Positions 63,924 to 64,000 of a stretch of 64,000 bases of DNA are shown in pieces. The position numbers and the translations under genes are program-made. The notes beneath the pieces are model-generated. The model searched no databases. It was not told the origin of the DNA and saw nothing but the letters and a program-made list of their open reading frames with translations. The first letter of the stretch is position 1. Each line of letters begins with the position of its first letter. This DNA is from Syngnathus acus (taxonomy: Eukaryota; Chordata; Actinopteri; Syngnathiformes; Syngnathidae): NCBI RefSeq assembly GCF_901709675.1, contig NC_051105.1, forward strand, positions 11,890,604 through 11,954,603. The letters are read 5' to 3'.

Positions 63924-64000
63924 CCGCATTTTTCGGACTAAAAGTCACTCCGAAATATTTGTCGCATCAGCCATAAAATGCACAATAAAGTGAAAAAAAC
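63924..64000. mobile_element. TA-flanked MITE, TATAAGTCGC family, cut by window end
   Basis: ccgcatttttcggactaaaa, then gtcgcatcagccataaaatg matches the first 75 bases of 52077-52245. The right end is outside the window. Confidence 0.7.

Overview
This 64 kb window is intergenic or intronic DNA from a ray-finned fish. That inference rests on the repeats: RTE/Rex3-like and Rex1/L2-like LINEs with short iterated 3' tails, BEL/Pao and copia LTR retrotransposons, tRNA-derived SINEs with (GGAT)n tails, many hAT, Tigger-like and TA-flanked MITEs, and (GGAT)n/(TG)n microsatellites. No host protein-coding gene could be identified. Three short splice-site-bounded candidate exons (near 252, 8975 and 30083) are listed at low confidence. 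Nearly all sizeable reading frames belong to transposons.

Layout. 0-9.7 kb: mostly unique AT-rich DNA with three copies of one tRNA-SINE, a MITE, a 5'-truncated LINE, and a solo-LTR-like repeat split by a hAT MITE. 9.7-14.5 kb: one BEL/Pao element with near-identical LTRs, a perfect 5-bp target duplication and a 1283-codon uninterrupted frame that has lost the catalytic part of RT, RNase H and the integrase core. 15.4-18.3 kb: an RTE copy split by a hAT element and a MITE, then a second type of SINE. 19.2-28.6 kb: hAT and TACCGT-type MITEs, some with internal tandem arrays, an RTE tail and a solo LTR. 28.6-31.4 and 32.4-34.5 kb: unique DNA. 34.5-40.8 kb: a Rex1/L2-like LINE with an intact RT frame split by a hAT foldback, a miniature LINE made only of its two ends, two Tigger-type MITEs, and a SINE split by a 1.3 kb hAT element. 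41-49.5 kb: solo LTR, LINE remnant, MITE and a hAT transposase fossil. 49.7-51.5 kb: a 5'-truncated LINE with intact RT frame and 13-bp target duplication. 52-55 kb: MITEs, a TTF-type transposase N-terminal fossil and a third copy of the 1 kb hAT family. 55.2-62.3 kb: the main nest, one RTE element flanked by a perfect 13-bp duplication that carries a 2.1 kb Rex1/L2-like LINE and a 2 kb copia remnant. The right end has a duplicated RT fossil and two more TACCGT-type MITEs.

How the parts relate. Insertion order can be read at several nests from target duplications. LINE proteins probably served non-autonomous partners: the SINE 3' end resembles the RTE 3' end, and one mini-LINE keeps only the two ends of a longer element. 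DNA-transposon copies are nearly all non-autonomous; several retain decayed pieces of hAT transposase (BED-like, TTF-like or dimerisation regions). Four MITE families share terminal TACCGT...ACGGTA with a reiterated, family-specific subterminal motif. All assignments are from reading the sequence; no database search was possible.
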